Positions 44,261 through 55,370 of a DNA stretch of 64,000 nucleotides are shown here, one piece after another. Numbering within the stretch: the first letter of the stretch is position 1; each line of letters opens with the position of its first letter. The position numbers were made by a program, and so were the translations under genes. The stretch is taken from positions 2,480,001-2,544,000 of the forward strand of contig NZ_CP116257.1 in NCBI RefSeq assembly GCF_027947595.1, in the 5' to 3' direction. The notes under the pieces are model-generated. The model did no database searches. It had not been told where the DNA came from and was given only the letters and a program-made list of their open reading frames with translations. This DNA comes from Streptomyces lienomycini. GTDB taxonomy: Bacteria > Actinomycetota > Actinomycetes > Streptomycetales > Streptomycetaceae.

Positions 44261-45540
44261 CCAAGGATCTCTTCGCCCGCCACCGCGCCGTCCTGCCCGA
44301 CTGGCTCGCCCTCTACTACGAGGACCCGCTGGAGATCACCCACGGCGAGGGCCGCCACGTCTGGGACGCCGCCGGCAACAGGTACCTCGACTTCTTCGGC
44401 GGCATCCTCACCACGATGACCGCGCACGCCCTGCCCGAGGTCACCAAGGCCGTCGCCGAGCAGGCCGGGCGGATCGTCCACTCCTCGACCCTCTACCTCA
44501 ACCGCTCGATGGTCGAACTCGCCGAACGCGTCGCCCAGTTGTCCGGCATCCCCGACGCCCGCGTCTTCTTCACCACCTCCGGCACCGAGGCCAACGACAC
44601 CGCCCTGCTGCTCGCCACCGCCCACCGCCGCAGCAACGCGATCCTGGCGATGCGCAACAGCTACCACGGCCGCTCCTTCAGCGCCGTCGGCATCACCGGG
44701 AACCGCGGCTGGTCCCCGACCTCCCTCACCCCGCTCCAGACCCTCTACGTACACGGCGGCGTGCGCTCCAGGGGGCCCTACGCGCACCTGGACGACCGCG
44801 AGTTCATCGACGCCTGCGTCGCCGACCTCGAGGACCTGCTCGGCCACACCCGCGCCCCCGCCGCGCTGATCGCCGAACCCGTCCAGGGCGTCGGCGGCTT
44901 CACCTCCCCGCCGGACGGCCTGTACGCGGCCTTCCGCGAGGTGCTGCGGGACCGGGGCATCCTGTGGATCTCCGACGAGGTGCAGACCGGCTGGGGGCGC
45001 ACCGGCGAGCACTTCTGGGGCTGGCAGGCCCACGCGGGAAGCGGGCCGCCGGACATCGTGACCTTCGCCAAGGGCATCGGCAACGGCATGTCGATCGGCG
45101 GTGTCGTCGCCCGCGCCGAGATCATGAACTGCCTGGACGCCAACAGCATCTCCACCTTCGGCGGCACCCAGATCACCATGGCCGCGGGCCTCGCCAACCT
45201 CGCCCACCTCCTGGAGCACGACCTCCAGGGCAACGCCCGGCGCGTCGGCGGACTGCTCATCGAACGGCTGCGCGCCGTCGCCGCCCAGGTGCCGCACGTA
45301 CGCGAGGTGCGCGGGCGCGGCCTGATGATCGGCGTCGAACTGACCCGGCCCGGCACCGACGAGGCCGCCCCCGAAGCGGCGTCCACCGTGCTCGAGGAGG
45401 CCCGCGCGGGCGGGCTGCTCGTCGGCAAGGGCGGCGGCCACGACACCAGCGTCCTGCGCATCGCCCCGCCGATGTCCCTCACCGTCGCGGAGGCCGAGGA
45501 GGGCGCCGCGATCCTCGAACGCGCCCTGCGGAGCATCTGA
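44257..45540 (+). CDS. Class III aminotransferase (beta-alanine/gamma-aminobutyrate type)
   Basis: A 427-residue PLP enzyme. Family segments: TSGTEANDTALLLA, NSYHGRSF, ISDEVQTGWGRTG (Asp contacting the PLP ring), and the Schiff-base Lys in TFAKGIGNGM. In this operon it would transaminate beta-alanine (or 3-aminoisobutyrate) to malonate semialdehyde. It is coupled to the beta-ureidopropionase by a GTGA overlap, and 38 bp separate it from the regulator gene. Confidence 0.85.
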   Translation: MTKDLFARHRAVLPDWLALYYEDPLEITHGEGRHVWDAAGNRYLDFFGGILTTMTAHALPEVTKAVAEQAGRIVHSSTLYLNRSMVELAERVAQLSGIPDARVFFTTSGTEANDTALLLATAHRRSNAILAMRNSYHGRSFSAVGITGNRGWSPTSLTPLQTLYVHGGVRSRGPYAHLDDREFIDACVADLEDLLGHTRAPAALIAEPVQGVGGFTSPPDGLYAAFREVLRDRGILWISDEVQTGWGRTGEHFWGWQAHAGSGPPDIVTFAKGIGNGMSIGGVVARAEIMNCLDANSISTFGGTQITMAAGLANLAHLLEHDLQGNARRVGGLLIERLRAVAAQVPHVREVRGRGLMIGVELTRPGTDEAAPEAASTVLEEARAGGLLVGKGGGHDTSVLRIAPPMSLTVAEAEEGAAILERALRSI

Positions 45541-45578
45541 CCGGCGCGTTCCGCGTCCCGAGCCCAGGAGGCGCCGCC

Positions 45579-47195
45579 ATGACCACCACCTCGGAGACCT
45601 CGGCCCCGCAGCCCCGGGAACCCTGGGAGCCGGCCCTGTCGGTCCGCCAGGTCCTCGGCCTGGAACGGGTGCGGGCGGGACAGCCCGAGGTGGTGGCCGG
45701 CGCCCACCGGCTCGACCGGCCCGTGCGCTGGGTGCACGTCGCCGAGGCCGCCGACGTCGGCGTGATGCTCAGCGGCGGAGAGATGGTCCTCACCACCGGC
45801 GTGCTCCTCGCCGGGGACGAGGCCAAGCAGGGCGAGTACATCCGCTCCCTGGACCGTGCCGAGGCCGCGGCCGTCGTGCTGGGCCTCGGCCGCGCCTTCC
45901 CCGCCCCGCCCGAGGTGATGCGGCGCGCGGCCGAGCGCTGCGGGCTGCCCCTGGTCGTGCTGCACCGGCCCTTCCCCTTCGCCGAGCTGACCGAAGAGGT
46001 CCAGTCCCGGCTGCTGCGGCGCAAGTTCGCCGCCGTCAGCCTCTCCGAGGCCGTACGCACCGAACTGACCGGTCTGATCACCGCGGGCGCCCCGGTGCAG
46101 CGCCTCCTCGACGAGGTGGCCCGGCACGCCGGCTGCCCCGTCGTCGTCACCAACCTCGCCCACCGCGTCCTGGCCACGGCGGGGGAGCGGGCGGCGGTCG
46201 ACGACGTGCTGCGGGACTGGGAGCGCATCGCCCGCCAGGCCGGTGCCGGATCGGCCGACGGCTGGGTCCGCGCCGAACTGAGCTGCCGCGGAGAGAGCTG
46301 GGGCCGACTGGTGCTGTGCGGCTACCGGGGCGACCGGGCCGCCGGACGCCTGCTGGCCGACCGGGCCGCCGAGGCCCTCGTCCTGCACCGCATGCTCGCC
46401 GGTGACGGAACCCGCGGGGGTGCTTGCGGCGGCTCCCGGGACGCCTGGGAGGAGCAGTCCGCGCGGAGCCTGCTCACCGACCTGGTCACCGGGGCCGTAC
46501 CGGCGCGGCACCTGCTGCCCCGGGCGCGCGCCGCCGGACTGCCCGTCAACCGGCGCGTCTTCGTCCCCCTCGTCGTCCGCGACCGGCAGCCCGCCCGCCC
46601 GGCCCGGGTGCTGCGGCGGCTGGGACTGCCGGGGATCGCCGCGGGGCTGGCCGACGACCGCGTCGCCGTCCTGCTCAGCCTCGCCCCCGACCAGGACGCC
46701 AGGGCGCTGACCGACCACTTCGCGACCCGGCTGCGTTCGGAACCGGACGCCACGTACGCCCTGGTCGCGGCGGCCGACGCCCGCGCCGACTGGGCCGACG
46801 TCCCCGCCGGACTGCGCGAGGCCCAGCACGTCGCCGACGCCGTGGCCGACGCCCCGGCACCCATGGACCTGCCGCCGGTGGTGCGACTGCGCGACATCCA
46901 TCTGCGCGGACTGGTGCGGCTGCTGCGCGACGACCCGCACGTGCAGTCCTTCGCCGAACGCGAGCTGGACGGGCTGCTGCGCGGCCCCGACGAGGACCTG
47001 CTGTCCGTCCTGCGGACCTACCTCGCCACCGGACGCAACAAGTCCCGCACCGCCCAACTCCACCACGTCTCCCGGCCCGCCCTCTACCGGCGCCTCGAAG
47101 CCATACAGGGCCGGCTCGGCGTCGACCTCGACGACTTCGAGCAGGCCGCCTCCGTCCACATCGCGCTCCTCGCCCACGACGCACAGCAGGGGTGA
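45579..47195 (+). CDS. PucR-family transcriptional regulator
   Basis: A 538-residue regulator with an N-terminal PucR ligand domain (about 20-140: LSVRQVLGLERV; MVLTTGVLLAGDE), a central GGDEF-like region and a C-terminal PucR helix-turn-helix (TYLATGRNKSRTAQLHHVSR, RRLEAIQGRLGVDL). PucR proteins activate purine or pyrimidine degradation genes in response to pathway metabolites. AGGAGG precedes ATG 45579. It is encoded between the two halves of the pyrimidine pathway and probably controls both. Confidence 0.87.
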   Translation: MTTTSETSAPQPREPWEPALSVRQVLGLERVRAGQPEVVAGAHRLDRPVRWVHVAEAADVGVMLSGGEMVLTTGVLLAGDEAKQGEYIRSLDRAEAAAVVLGLGRAFPAPPEVMRRAAERCGLPLVVLHRPFPFAELTEEVQSRLLRRKFAAVSLSEAVRTELTGLITAGAPVQRLLDEVARHAGCPVVVTNLAHRVLATAGERAAVDDVLRDWERIARQAGAGSADGWVRAELSCRGESWGRLVLCGYRGDRAAGRLLADRAAEALVLHRMLAGDGTRGGACGGSRDAWEEQSARSLLTDLVTGAVPARHLLPRARAAGLPVNRRVFVPLVVRDRQPARPARVLRRLGLPGIAAGLADDRVAVLLSLAPDQDARALTDHFATRLRSEPDATYALVAAADARADWADVPAGLREAQHVADAVADAPAPMDLPPVVRLRDIHLRGLVRLLRDDPHVQSFAERELDGLLRGPDEDLLSVLRTYLATGRNKSRTAQLHHVSRPALYRRLEAIQGRLGVDLDDFEQAASVHIALLAHDAQQG

Positions 47196-47267
47196 CACCG
47201 TGCAATGCCCGACCCCCGCAGACGTGACACCGTGCCACTCATTTCGGCCACCCGCCGTCCCTAGTCT
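47192..47267 (+). promoter_or_regulatory. 12-bp direct repeats and promoter before the second pyrimidine operon
   Basis: GTGACACCGTGC occurs exactly at 47192-47203 and 47224-47235, 32 bp (about three helical turns) apart; the first copy overlaps the PucR gene stop. A possible -10, TAGTCT, lies at 47262-47267. A short duplicated GCGCCACAGCGA follows at 47281. Likely activator sites for the PucR protein. Confidence 0.5.
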
Positions 47268-47330
47268 CGCCGTACACCGAGCGCCACAGCGAGCGCCACA
47301 GCGAGCGAATCGAGCGAGTGGAGGCCGAAG

Positions 47331-48173
47331 ATGAGCCGAGTGATCCGTGCCGCGCTCTTCCAGACCGCCTGGACGGGCGACAAGGAATCGATGATCCAGG
47401 TCCACGAGCAGGCGGTGCGCGACGCGGCCGCCCAGGGCGCACAGGTCATGTGCTTCCAGGAGCTGTTCTACGGACCGTACTTCTGCCAGGTCCAGGACCC
47501 CGAGTTCTACGCCTACGCCGAGAGCGTCCCGGACGGCCCGATCGTGGAGCGCTTCCAGCGGCTCGCCCGCGAGCACGGCATCGTCCTGGTGCTCCCCATG
47601 TACGAGGAGGAGCAGCCCGGCGTCCTCTACAACACCGCCGCCGTCATCGACGCCGACGGCTCCTACCTCGGCAAGTACCGCAAGACGCACATTCCGCAGG
47701 TGCGGGGCTTCTGGGAGAAGTTCTACTTCCGCCCCGGCAACTCCGGCTGGCCGGTCTTCGACACCGCCGTCGGCAAGGTCGGCGTCTACATCTGCTACGA
47801 CCGGCACTTCCCCGAGGGCTGGCGGGCGCTGGGCCTCGAGGGCGCCGAGATCGTCTTCAACCCGTCCGCCACCTCCCGCGGCCTGTCCGGCTACCTGTGG
47901 CAGCTGGAGCAGCCGGCCGCCGCCGTCGCCAACGAGTACTTCGTCGGCGCCATCAACCGCGTCGGCGTCGAGGAGTGGGGCGACAACGACTTCTACGGCA
48001 CCTCCTACTTCGTCGACCCCGAGGCGCAGTTCGTCGGCGAGGTGGCGAGCGACAAGGAGACCGAACTCGTCGTCCGCGACCTGGACATGGGCAAGCTGCG
48101 CGAGGTCCGCGACCGCTGGCAGTTCTACCGCGACCGCGCGCCGGGCGCGTACTCCCCGCTGACCGCGCCCTGA
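47331..48173 (+). CDS. Beta-ureidopropionase / nitrilase-family amidohydrolase (copy 2)
   Basis: A 280-residue paralogue of the gene at 43418, with the same catalytic Glu (MCFQELFYGPYF), Lys (KYRKTHIPQ) and Cys (YICYDRHFPEG). Differences concentrate in the N-terminal half and last 40 residues, so the two may differ in substrate, for example N-carbamoyl-beta-alanine versus another carbamoyl amino acid. GTGGAGG precedes the ATG. It leads the second pyrimidine operon with the dihydropyrimidinase 34 bp downstream. Confidence 0.86.
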   Translation: MSRVIRAALFQTAWTGDKESMIQVHEQAVRDAAAQGAQVMCFQELFYGPYFCQVQDPEFYAYAESVPDGPIVERFQRLAREHGIVLVLPMYEEEQPGVLYNTAAVIDADGSYLGKYRKTHIPQVRGFWEKFYFRPGNSGWPVFDTAVGKVGVYICYDRHFPEGWRALGLEGAEIVFNPSATSRGLSGYLWQLEQPAAAVANEYFVGAINRVGVEEWGDNDFYGTSYFVDPEAQFVGEVASDKETELVVRDLDMGKLREVRDRWQFYRDRAPGAYSPLTAP

Positions 48174-48207
48174 CCGAACCGGGCCCCTGACAGGAGGGAA
48201 CAGCAGC

Positions 48208-49611
48208 ATGAGCAGCCGTACCGTCATCCGCGGCGGCCTCGTCGTCACCGCGTCCGACGAGATCCACGCCGACGTCCTGATCGAGGACGGCCGCGTCGCC
48301 GCCCTCGCCGCGACCGGCACCCCGGCGGCCGAGGCGTTCACGGCCGAGAACGCCATCGACGCGAGCGGCAAGTACGTCATCCCGGGCGGCGTCGACGGGC
48401 ACACCCACATGGAGATGCCCTTCGGCGGCACCTACGCCGCCGACACCTTCGAGACCGGCACCCGCGCCGCCGCCTGGGGCGGCACCACCACCATCGTGGA
48501 CTTCGCCATCCAGAGCGTCGGACACTCCCTGCGCGAGGGCCTGGACGCCTGGCACGCCAAGGCCGAGGGCAACTGCGCCGTCGACTACGGCTTCCACATG
48601 ATCGTCTCCGACGTGAACCAGGAGACGCTCAAGGAGATGGACCTGCTGGTGGAGGAAGGGGTGACCTCCTTCAAGCAGTTCATGGCCTACCCCGGTGTCT
48701 TCTACTCCGACGACGGCCAGATCCTGCGCGCCATGCAGCGCGCCGCCGGCAACGGCGGCCTGATCATGATGCACGCCGAGAACGGCATCGCCATCGACGT
48801 CCTCGTCGAACAGGCCCTCGCCTGCGGGGAGACCGACCCCCGCTTCCACGGCGAGGTCCGCAAGGCCCTCCTGGAGGCCGAGGCCACCCACCGCGCCATC
48901 CGGCTCGCCCAGGTCGCCGGGGCGCCCCTGTACGTCGTGCACGTCTCGGCGACCGAGGCGCTGGCGGAGCTGACCCGGGCCCGCGACGAGGGCCTGCCCG
49001 TCTTCGGCGAGACCTGCCCGCAGTACCTGTTCCTGTCCACCGACAACCTCGCCGAGCCGGACTTCGAGGGCGCCAAGTACGTGTGCAGCACGCCGCTCAG
49101 GCCGAGGGAGCACCAGGCGGCGCTGTGGCGGGGGCTGCGCACCAACGACCTCCAGGTGGTCTCCACCGACCACTGCCCCTTCTGCTTCAGCGGGCAGAAG
49201 GAGCTGGGCCGCGGCGACTTCTCCAAGATTCCCAACGGGATGCCCGGTGTCGAGAACCGCATGGACCTGCTCCACCAGGCCGTCGTCGACGGTCACATCA
49301 GCCGCCGCCGCTGGATCGAGATCGCCTGCGCCACCCCTGCCCGGATGTTCGGCCTCTACCCGAAGAAGGGCACCATCGCGCCCGGCGCCGACGCCGACAT
49401 CGTCGTCTACGATCCGCACGCCGAACAGGTCGTCTCCGCCGAGACCCACCACATGAACGTCGACTACTCGGCATACGAGGGCAGGCGGATCACCGGCCGG
49501 GTGGAGACCGTGCTCTCGCGCGGCGAACCCGTCGTCACCGAGCGGGAGTACACCGGGCGCAAGGGGCACGGCCTCTACACCCCGCGCGCCACCTGTCAGT
49601 ACATCGACTAG
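48208..49611 (+). CDS. Dihydropyrimidinase / hydantoinase
   Basis: A 467-residue amidohydrolase that opens the ring of dihydrouracil, dihydrothymine or hydantoins. Binuclear-metal ligands: GVDGHTHMEMPF, the carbamylated Lys in SFKQFMAYPG, MMHAENG, VVHVSATEAL, and the Asp in VVSTDHCPF. Length is normal. A good AGGAGGGAA ribosome site precedes ATG 48208. Product N-carbamoyl-beta-amino acid would pass to the flanking ureidopropionases. Confidence 0.9.
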   Translation: MSSRTVIRGGLVVTASDEIHADVLIEDGRVAALAATGTPAAEAFTAENAIDASGKYVIPGGVDGHTHMEMPFGGTYAADTFETGTRAAAWGGTTTIVDFAIQSVGHSLREGLDAWHAKAEGNCAVDYGFHMIVSDVNQETLKEMDLLVEEGVTSFKQFMAYPGVFYSDDGQILRAMQRAAGNGGLIMMHAENGIAIDVLVEQALACGETDPRFHGEVRKALLEAEATHRAIRLAQVAGAPLYVVHVSATEALAELTRARDEGLPVFGETCPQYLFLSTDNLAEPDFEGAKYVCSTPLRPREHQAALWRGLRTNDLQVVSTDHCPFCFSGQKELGRGDFSKIPNGMPGVENRMDLLHQAVVDGHISRRRWIEIACATPARMFGLYPKKGTIAPGADADIVVYDPHAEQVVSAETHHMNVDYSAYEGRRITGRVETVLSRGEPVVTEREYTGRKGHGLYTPRATCQYID

Positions 49612-49630
49612 ACAACGAGGAGCGGTGCAG

Positions 49631-50653
49631 ATGGACTTCGGACTCGTCCTGCAGACCGACCCGCCGGCCTCCCGCGTCGTGGACCTGATGAAACGGGCCG
49701 AGCACCACGGCTTCAGCCACGGATGGACCTTCGACTCCGCCGTGCTCTGGCAGGAACCGTTCGTCATCTACAGCCAGGTCCTGGCCCACACCAGCACACT
49801 GAAGATCGGCCCGATGGTCACCAACCCGGGCACCCGCACCTGGGAGGTGACGGCCTCCACCTTCGCCACCCTCAACGACATGTTCGGCAACCGCACCGTC
49901 TGCGGCATCGGCCGCGGCGACTCCGCGATGCGCGTCGCGGGACGCAAACCCAACACCCTCGCCCGCATCAGCGAGGCCATCAAGGTCATCCGCGCGCTGG
50001 GCAGGGGAGAGGAGGCCGACCTCGGCGGCGGCACCGTCGTCCGGTTCCCCTGGGTGAAACCGGGCGCCGAAGTCCCCGTGTGGATGGCCGCGTACGGTCC
50101 GAAGGCGCTGAAGACGACCGGTGAGGAGGCCGACGGCTTCATCCTCCAACTCGCCGACCTCTACCTGACCGAGTACATGGTCAAGGCCGTCCGGGACGCC
50201 GCCGAGGCCGCCGGACGCGACCCCTCCGAGGTGAGGATCTGCGTCGCCGCCCCGGCCTACGTCACCGCCGACGACTCGCCCGAGGCCCTCGGCCACGCGC
50301 GCGAGCAGTGCCGCTGGTTCGGCGGGATGGTCGGCAACCACGTCGCCGACCTGGTCGCCAAGTACGGCGCCCACACCGGCGCCGTACCCGACGAACTCAC
50401 CGACTACATCAAGGCCCGCGAGGGCTACGACTACGCCCACCACGGGCGCAGCGGCAATCCCGACACGCAGTTCGTGCCGGACGAGATCGTCGACCGGTTC
50501 TGCCTGATCGGACCGGTCGAGAAGCACATCGAGAAGCTGACCGCCCTGCGTGCCCTCGGCGTCGACCAGTTCGCGCTGTACGCCATGCACGACGCGCAGG
50601 AAGCCGTGATCGACACCTACGGCACACAGGTCATCCCGGCCGTCAACGCCTGA
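49631..50653 (+). CDS. F420-dependent LLM-class oxidoreductase
   Basis: A 340-residue luciferase-like TIM-barrel oxidoreductase of the group annotated as F420-dependent (TIGR03842-like): MDFGLVLQTDPPASRVVDLM, GPMVTNPGTRTWEVTAS, GIGRGDSAMRVAGRKP, VPVWMAAYGPKALK. ATG 49631 is preferred over GTG 49625 because GAGGAG then has 8-nt spacing. It follows the dihydropyrimidinase by 19 bp. The cluster lacks a dihydropyrimidine dehydrogenase, so this enzyme might supply a reduction step, but that is inference only. A terminator follows. Confidence 0.83.
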   Translation: MDFGLVLQTDPPASRVVDLMKRAEHHGFSHGWTFDSAVLWQEPFVIYSQVLAHTSTLKIGPMVTNPGTRTWEVTASTFATLNDMFGNRTVCGIGRGDSAMRVAGRKPNTLARISEAIKVIRALGRGEEADLGGGTVVRFPWVKPGAEVPVWMAAYGPKALKTTGEEADGFILQLADLYLTEYMVKAVRDAAEAAGRDPSEVRICVAAPAYVTADDSPEALGHAREQCRWFGGMVGNHVADLVAKYGAHTGAVPDELTDYIKAREGYDYAHHGRSGNPDTQFVPDEIVDRFCLIGPVEKHIEKLTALRALGVDQFALYAMHDAQEAVIDTYGTQVIPAVNA

Positions 50654-50663
50654 CCCACCCCCT

Positions 50664-50687
50664 GCCCGCCCCGCTCCCGGGGCGGGC
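50664..50687 (+). terminator. Stem-loop terminator after the LLM gene
   Basis: GCCCGCCCCG-CTCC-CGGGGCGGGC: 10-bp perfect stem, 4-nt loop, 11 bp after the stop. It would separate the hydrolase operon from the transporter gene. Confidence 0.7.
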
Positions 50688-50763
50688 CCCAGGGCGCACC
50701 CGCGCACCCCCCGCGGCACTCCCCGCACGGCCTCTCCCGTCCCACCGCATGATTGGCCTGCCC

Positions 50764-52304
<1,541 letters not shown>

Positions 52305-52314
<10 letters not shown>

Positions 52315-52967
52315 CCGCCCCGCAAGGCGGCCACCGCCTCCTTGGCCGCCTTGATGGCACCCTTGTTGATCTCCGTGGTGCCGGGTGCCTTCTTCGACTC
52401 GAAGTCACTGCCGTTGTACGTGATCACCACCAGGGCGTTGGCCGCGCGGACCAGCACGGTGCCCTCGCGCGTCTGCTGCTTGTCCTCGGTGGTCAGGTCC
52501 ACGATGGAGTACGCCGCGTCGCCGAGCCCCGGCACCTCGCCTCCGCCGCTCCGGTCGGCGACCCGCTCCTGGTACGACTTCCGCGCCGACTCGTCGCTCT
52601 TCATCACCTCGAAGGAGACGTCGAGCCAACGGTAGTCGTACCCCTTGAGCGCGTTCCACGAGCAGGTGCGGCGGGCCTTGGTGTCCGTGGAGGGGATCTC
52701 CTTGCCGGCCGCCTTCGCACCCGGCACCAGCGAGGTGACCGTCTTCTCGGCCAGGCTCGCGCACGGTGCCGGGGCGGCGGCGTACGTCTTCGTCTCCGCC
52801 TGTGTCGCCGGGGCGGAGGAGGATCTCCCGGCGGTGTCGGGCGGCGTCCTGTCCTTCGCGGCCGGTGAGGTGTCCGGCCCGGACGACAGCGCCCAGCCGG
52901 CGGTGGCGAGCACGGCGACCGGCGCCAGACGGGCGGTCAGGGCGAGCGGCAGGGGAAGAGAACGCAC
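52305..52967 (-). CDS. DUF3558-like secreted protein
   Basis: A 220-residue exported protein: signal-like N-terminus (LTARLAPVAVLATAGWALSS), a low-complexity Thr/Ala/Pro stretch, then a domain with CASLAEKTVTSLVPGA, CSWNALKGYDYRWLDVSFEV and VPGLGDAAYSIV, typical of actinobacterial DUF3558 proteins with two paired Cys. No lipobox Cys is evident, so it is secreted or N-terminally anchored. Function unknown. The following 187 bp (52968-53154) are empty. Confidence 0.72.
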
Positions 52968-53154
52968 GGCGCACTTCTCGTGGGGGAGGGTGCGGAGGGT
53001 GCCCGCACGGCGAACGGGACGCCAGTCTCACACGACTCCCCGTGCGGCGGAAGGGCGAACTCGGTCCGTGCCCGCGTGGTGACGCAGACGAACGGACGCC
53101 GCCGGTGCCTCGCGGCCGCCGTCACGGTGACCGGGGCGAGGGCCGCCACCGGCG

Positions 53155-54219
53155 TCAGGGCACCCGCGCGGTCCACTCGGCGGAGGAGAACTTCGTGCGC
53201 GCCAACTCCCGGGCCCGCGCCAGTTCCTCGTCCGTCACCTTGCCCTGGGACAGCCCGTACCGGCCGCCGAAGGAGGAGATCATCCGCTCGATCACGGCCT
53301 CGCGCGCGAGGCCGGTCTGCCGGCGCAGCGGGTCCACCCGCTTCTTCGCGGACTTCGTGCCCTTGTCGGACATCTTCTCCCGCCCGATGCGCAGCACCTG
53401 GAGCATCTTGTCCGCGTCGATGTCGTACGACATGGTCACGTGGTGCAGCACGGCGCCGGGCCCGCCCCCGGGCCCCACCACGCGCTTCTGCGCGGCGCCC
53501 GCGATCTTGCCCTGGTCGGTGGCGATGTCGTTCAGCGGCTGGTACCAGGCGCGGATGCCCATCTCGCCGAGTGCGCCGAGCACCCAGTCGTCGAGGTAGG
53601 CGTAGCTGTCCTGGAAGGAGAGCCCCTGCACCAGTGCCTCCGGCACGGACAGGGAGTAGGTGATCGTGTTGCCGGGCTCCACGAACATCGCGCCGCCGCC
53701 GGAGACGCGGCGCACCACGTCGACGCCGTGCCGGGCCGCCCCCTCGGCGTCCACCTCGTTGCGCAGCGACTGGAAACTGCCGATGATCACCGCCGGGGAG
53801 CCCCACTCCCACACGCGCAGCGTCGGCGGACGCCGGCCCGCGGCGACCTCGGCGGTCAGCACCTCGTCGAGCGCCATGTGCAGCGCGGGGGCCTGGGGGC
53901 CCTCGTGAATCAGCTGCCAGTCGTAGTCCGTCCAGTCCGTGGCGTGCGCGAGCGCGCGGCGTACGGCGATCGCGACGCCCTCCGAGGTCAGGCCGTACAT
54001 CACGGTGCCCTCGGGCAGCGCCGCGTCGATCCGGGCGGCCAGTCCCGCCGCGTCGGTGTCGGCCGGGGCGCCCTCCAGGGCGCGGTTCACGGCGTCCAGC
54101 GCCTCGTCCGGTTCCAGGAAGAAGTCGCCCGCCACGCGTACGTGCCGCAGCACACCCTTCTCGGCCTCCACGTCCACGACGACCAGCTTGCCGCCGGGGA
54201 CCTTGTACTCACCGTGCAC
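53155..54219 (-). CDS. Lipoate-protein ligase A-type enzyme with N-terminal accessory domain
   Basis: A 354-residue ligase for attaching lipoate (or octanoate) to 2-oxoacid dehydrogenases and GcvH. Residues 1 to about 85 resemble the accessory domain (MHGEYKVPGGKLVVVDVE, GDFFLEPDEAL) that lies C-terminal in E. coli LplA, so the order is reversed. The catalytic domain has VIIGSFQSLRNEVD, RRVSGGGAMFVEPGNTIT and the Lys in ATDQGKIAGAAQKR. GTG 54219 has GGAGG 6 nt upstream. Classical LplA also carries the accessory domain, so it may work with both parts intramolecularly. Confidence 0.83.
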   Translation of the reverse strand: MHGEYKVPGGKLVVVDVEAEKGVLRHVRVAGDFFLEPDEALDAVNRALEGAPADTDAAGLAARIDAALPEGTVMYGLTSEGVAIAVRRALAHATDWTDYDWQLIHEGPQAPALHMALDEVLTAEVAAGRRPPTLRVWEWGSPAVIIGSFQSLRNEVDAEGAARHGVDVVRRVSGGGAMFVEPGNTITYSLSVPEALVQGLSFQDSYAYLDDWVLGALGEMGIRAWYQPLNDIATDQGKIAGAAQKRVVGPGGGPGAVLHHVTMSYDIDADKMLQVLRIGREKMSDKGTKSAKKRVDPLRRQTGLAREAVIERMISSFGGRYGLSQGKVTDEELARARELARTKFSSAEWTARVP

Positions 54220-54310
54220 CGTTGTGCCTCCGTTTCGCCTCCGGGGACAACAGTGCGCCCGACCGGTGTGTTCCCGCCCGGCGCCGCTCCCGACGGTGTC
54301 ACCCGGTCGC

Positions 54311-55276
54311 TCACCCGATCCGGCCGGCCACCCGGTCGCCGACGGGTACGGCCAGCCGCACCTCGGTCCCGCCCCCGCGCGCGGGGCCCACCACGAGGTC
54401 GGCGCCGATCAGCAGGGCGCGTTCGCGCATGCCCCGGATACCGGCCCCCTCGGCGTCGCCGGAGTCGTCGAAGCCCCGGCCGTCGTCGCGCACCCGGAGT
54501 TCGACGGCGTCCCCGGCCCGCCGCAGAGTGAGGAGCACCACGCGTGCACCGGCGTGCCGGGCCACGTTGGTGAGGCTCTCCTGGGCGACCCGGTAGAGGA
54601 CCAGGTCGGCGTTGTCACCGAGGGCGGGCAGCCCGGGGGCGATGTCGTGGCGCACGGTCAGCGAAGGCCCGGTGAACTCGTCGGAGAGCGACCTCAGGGC
54701 GCTGCTCAGGCCCAGCTCCTCCAGGACCCCCGGGAGGAGCCGCCGGGCGATGCGGCGGATCTCGTCCAGGCTGGCCCGGGTCGTCTCCTGCACCTGCGAG
54801 AGCTGCTCGCGCACGGAGTCGGGTGCCTGGTCCGCGACCCGTTTCAGGTCCAGCAGCACGGCGGCGAGGGTCTGCCCCACCTCGTCGTACAGCTCCTGGG
54901 CGACCCGGTGGCGTTCCGACTCCTGCGCGCTCAGCGTGCGGGCGGCGCTCAGGGCGCGTTCGGCCTCCAGCCGGTCGAGCATCGTGTTGAAGGTGGTGAT
55001 CAGCTCGGCGATCTCGCCGTCGCCGTCGACCTTCGGACGGACCCGCGGCCGCAGCAGGTCGGTCGTGGTCATGGCGTGCGCGAGCCGGCGCAGCGGCCCG
55101 AGACCGATCCGCAGCAGCAGGACGTTGGCGGTCAGGATCACCACGAGACCCACCGTGAGGATCGCGGCCTCGGTGAGCAGGACGGGCGTCGACACGGTGA
55201 CCGGTCCCAGCAGCAGCGCGGTGGCCGCGATCAGCACCACCGCGTTGAACAGGGAGATTCTCCAAAACAAGGGCAC
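54311..55276 (-). CDS. NarL-type sensor kinase lacking the phosphoacceptor His
   Basis: A 321-residue HisKA_3/HATPase protein: two hydrophobic helices (about 7-55), a HAMP segment, a dimerisation helix and an ATPase domain with YRVAQESLTNVARHAGA (N box) and DDGRGFDD, GIRGMRERA (G boxes). The H box reads ERHRVAQELYDEVGQTL, so the family's His in ELHD is Tyr. It may be a non-phosphorylating partner, ATP-binding scaffold or use the nearby His of ERHR. No response regulator adjoins it. GTG 55276 precedes the first helix; GTG 55342 is possible. Confidence 0.75.
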   Translation of the reverse strand: MPLFWRISLFNAVVLIAATALLLGPVTVSTPVLLTEAAILTVGLVVILTANVLLLRIGLGPLRRLAHAMTTTDLLRPRVRPKVDGDGEIAELITTFNTMLDRLEAERALSAARTLSAQESERHRVAQELYDEVGQTLAAVLLDLKRVADQAPDSVREQLSQVQETTRASLDEIRRIARRLLPGVLEELGLSSALRSLSDEFTGPSLTVRHDIAPGLPALGDNADLVLYRVAQESLTNVARHAGARVVLLTLRRAGDAVELRVRDDGRGFDDSGDAEGAGIRGMRERALLIGADLVVGPARGGGTEVRLAVPVGDRVAGRIG

Positions 55277-55370
55277 CGCAGCAGCGTCGGCGACGCACGG
55301 CACGGGCGTCCATCGGTTCGCACACCCATTTCCGCTCCGCACCGGACCCGCCGGTTAGCCTGGGCCGCAT

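Noticed and set aside
44778..48431. A 1217-codon minus-strand open frame across the pyrimidine genes
   Set aside because: Shadow frame; the opposite strand encodes the aminotransferase, PucR regulator and ureidopropionase with intact catalytic motifs.
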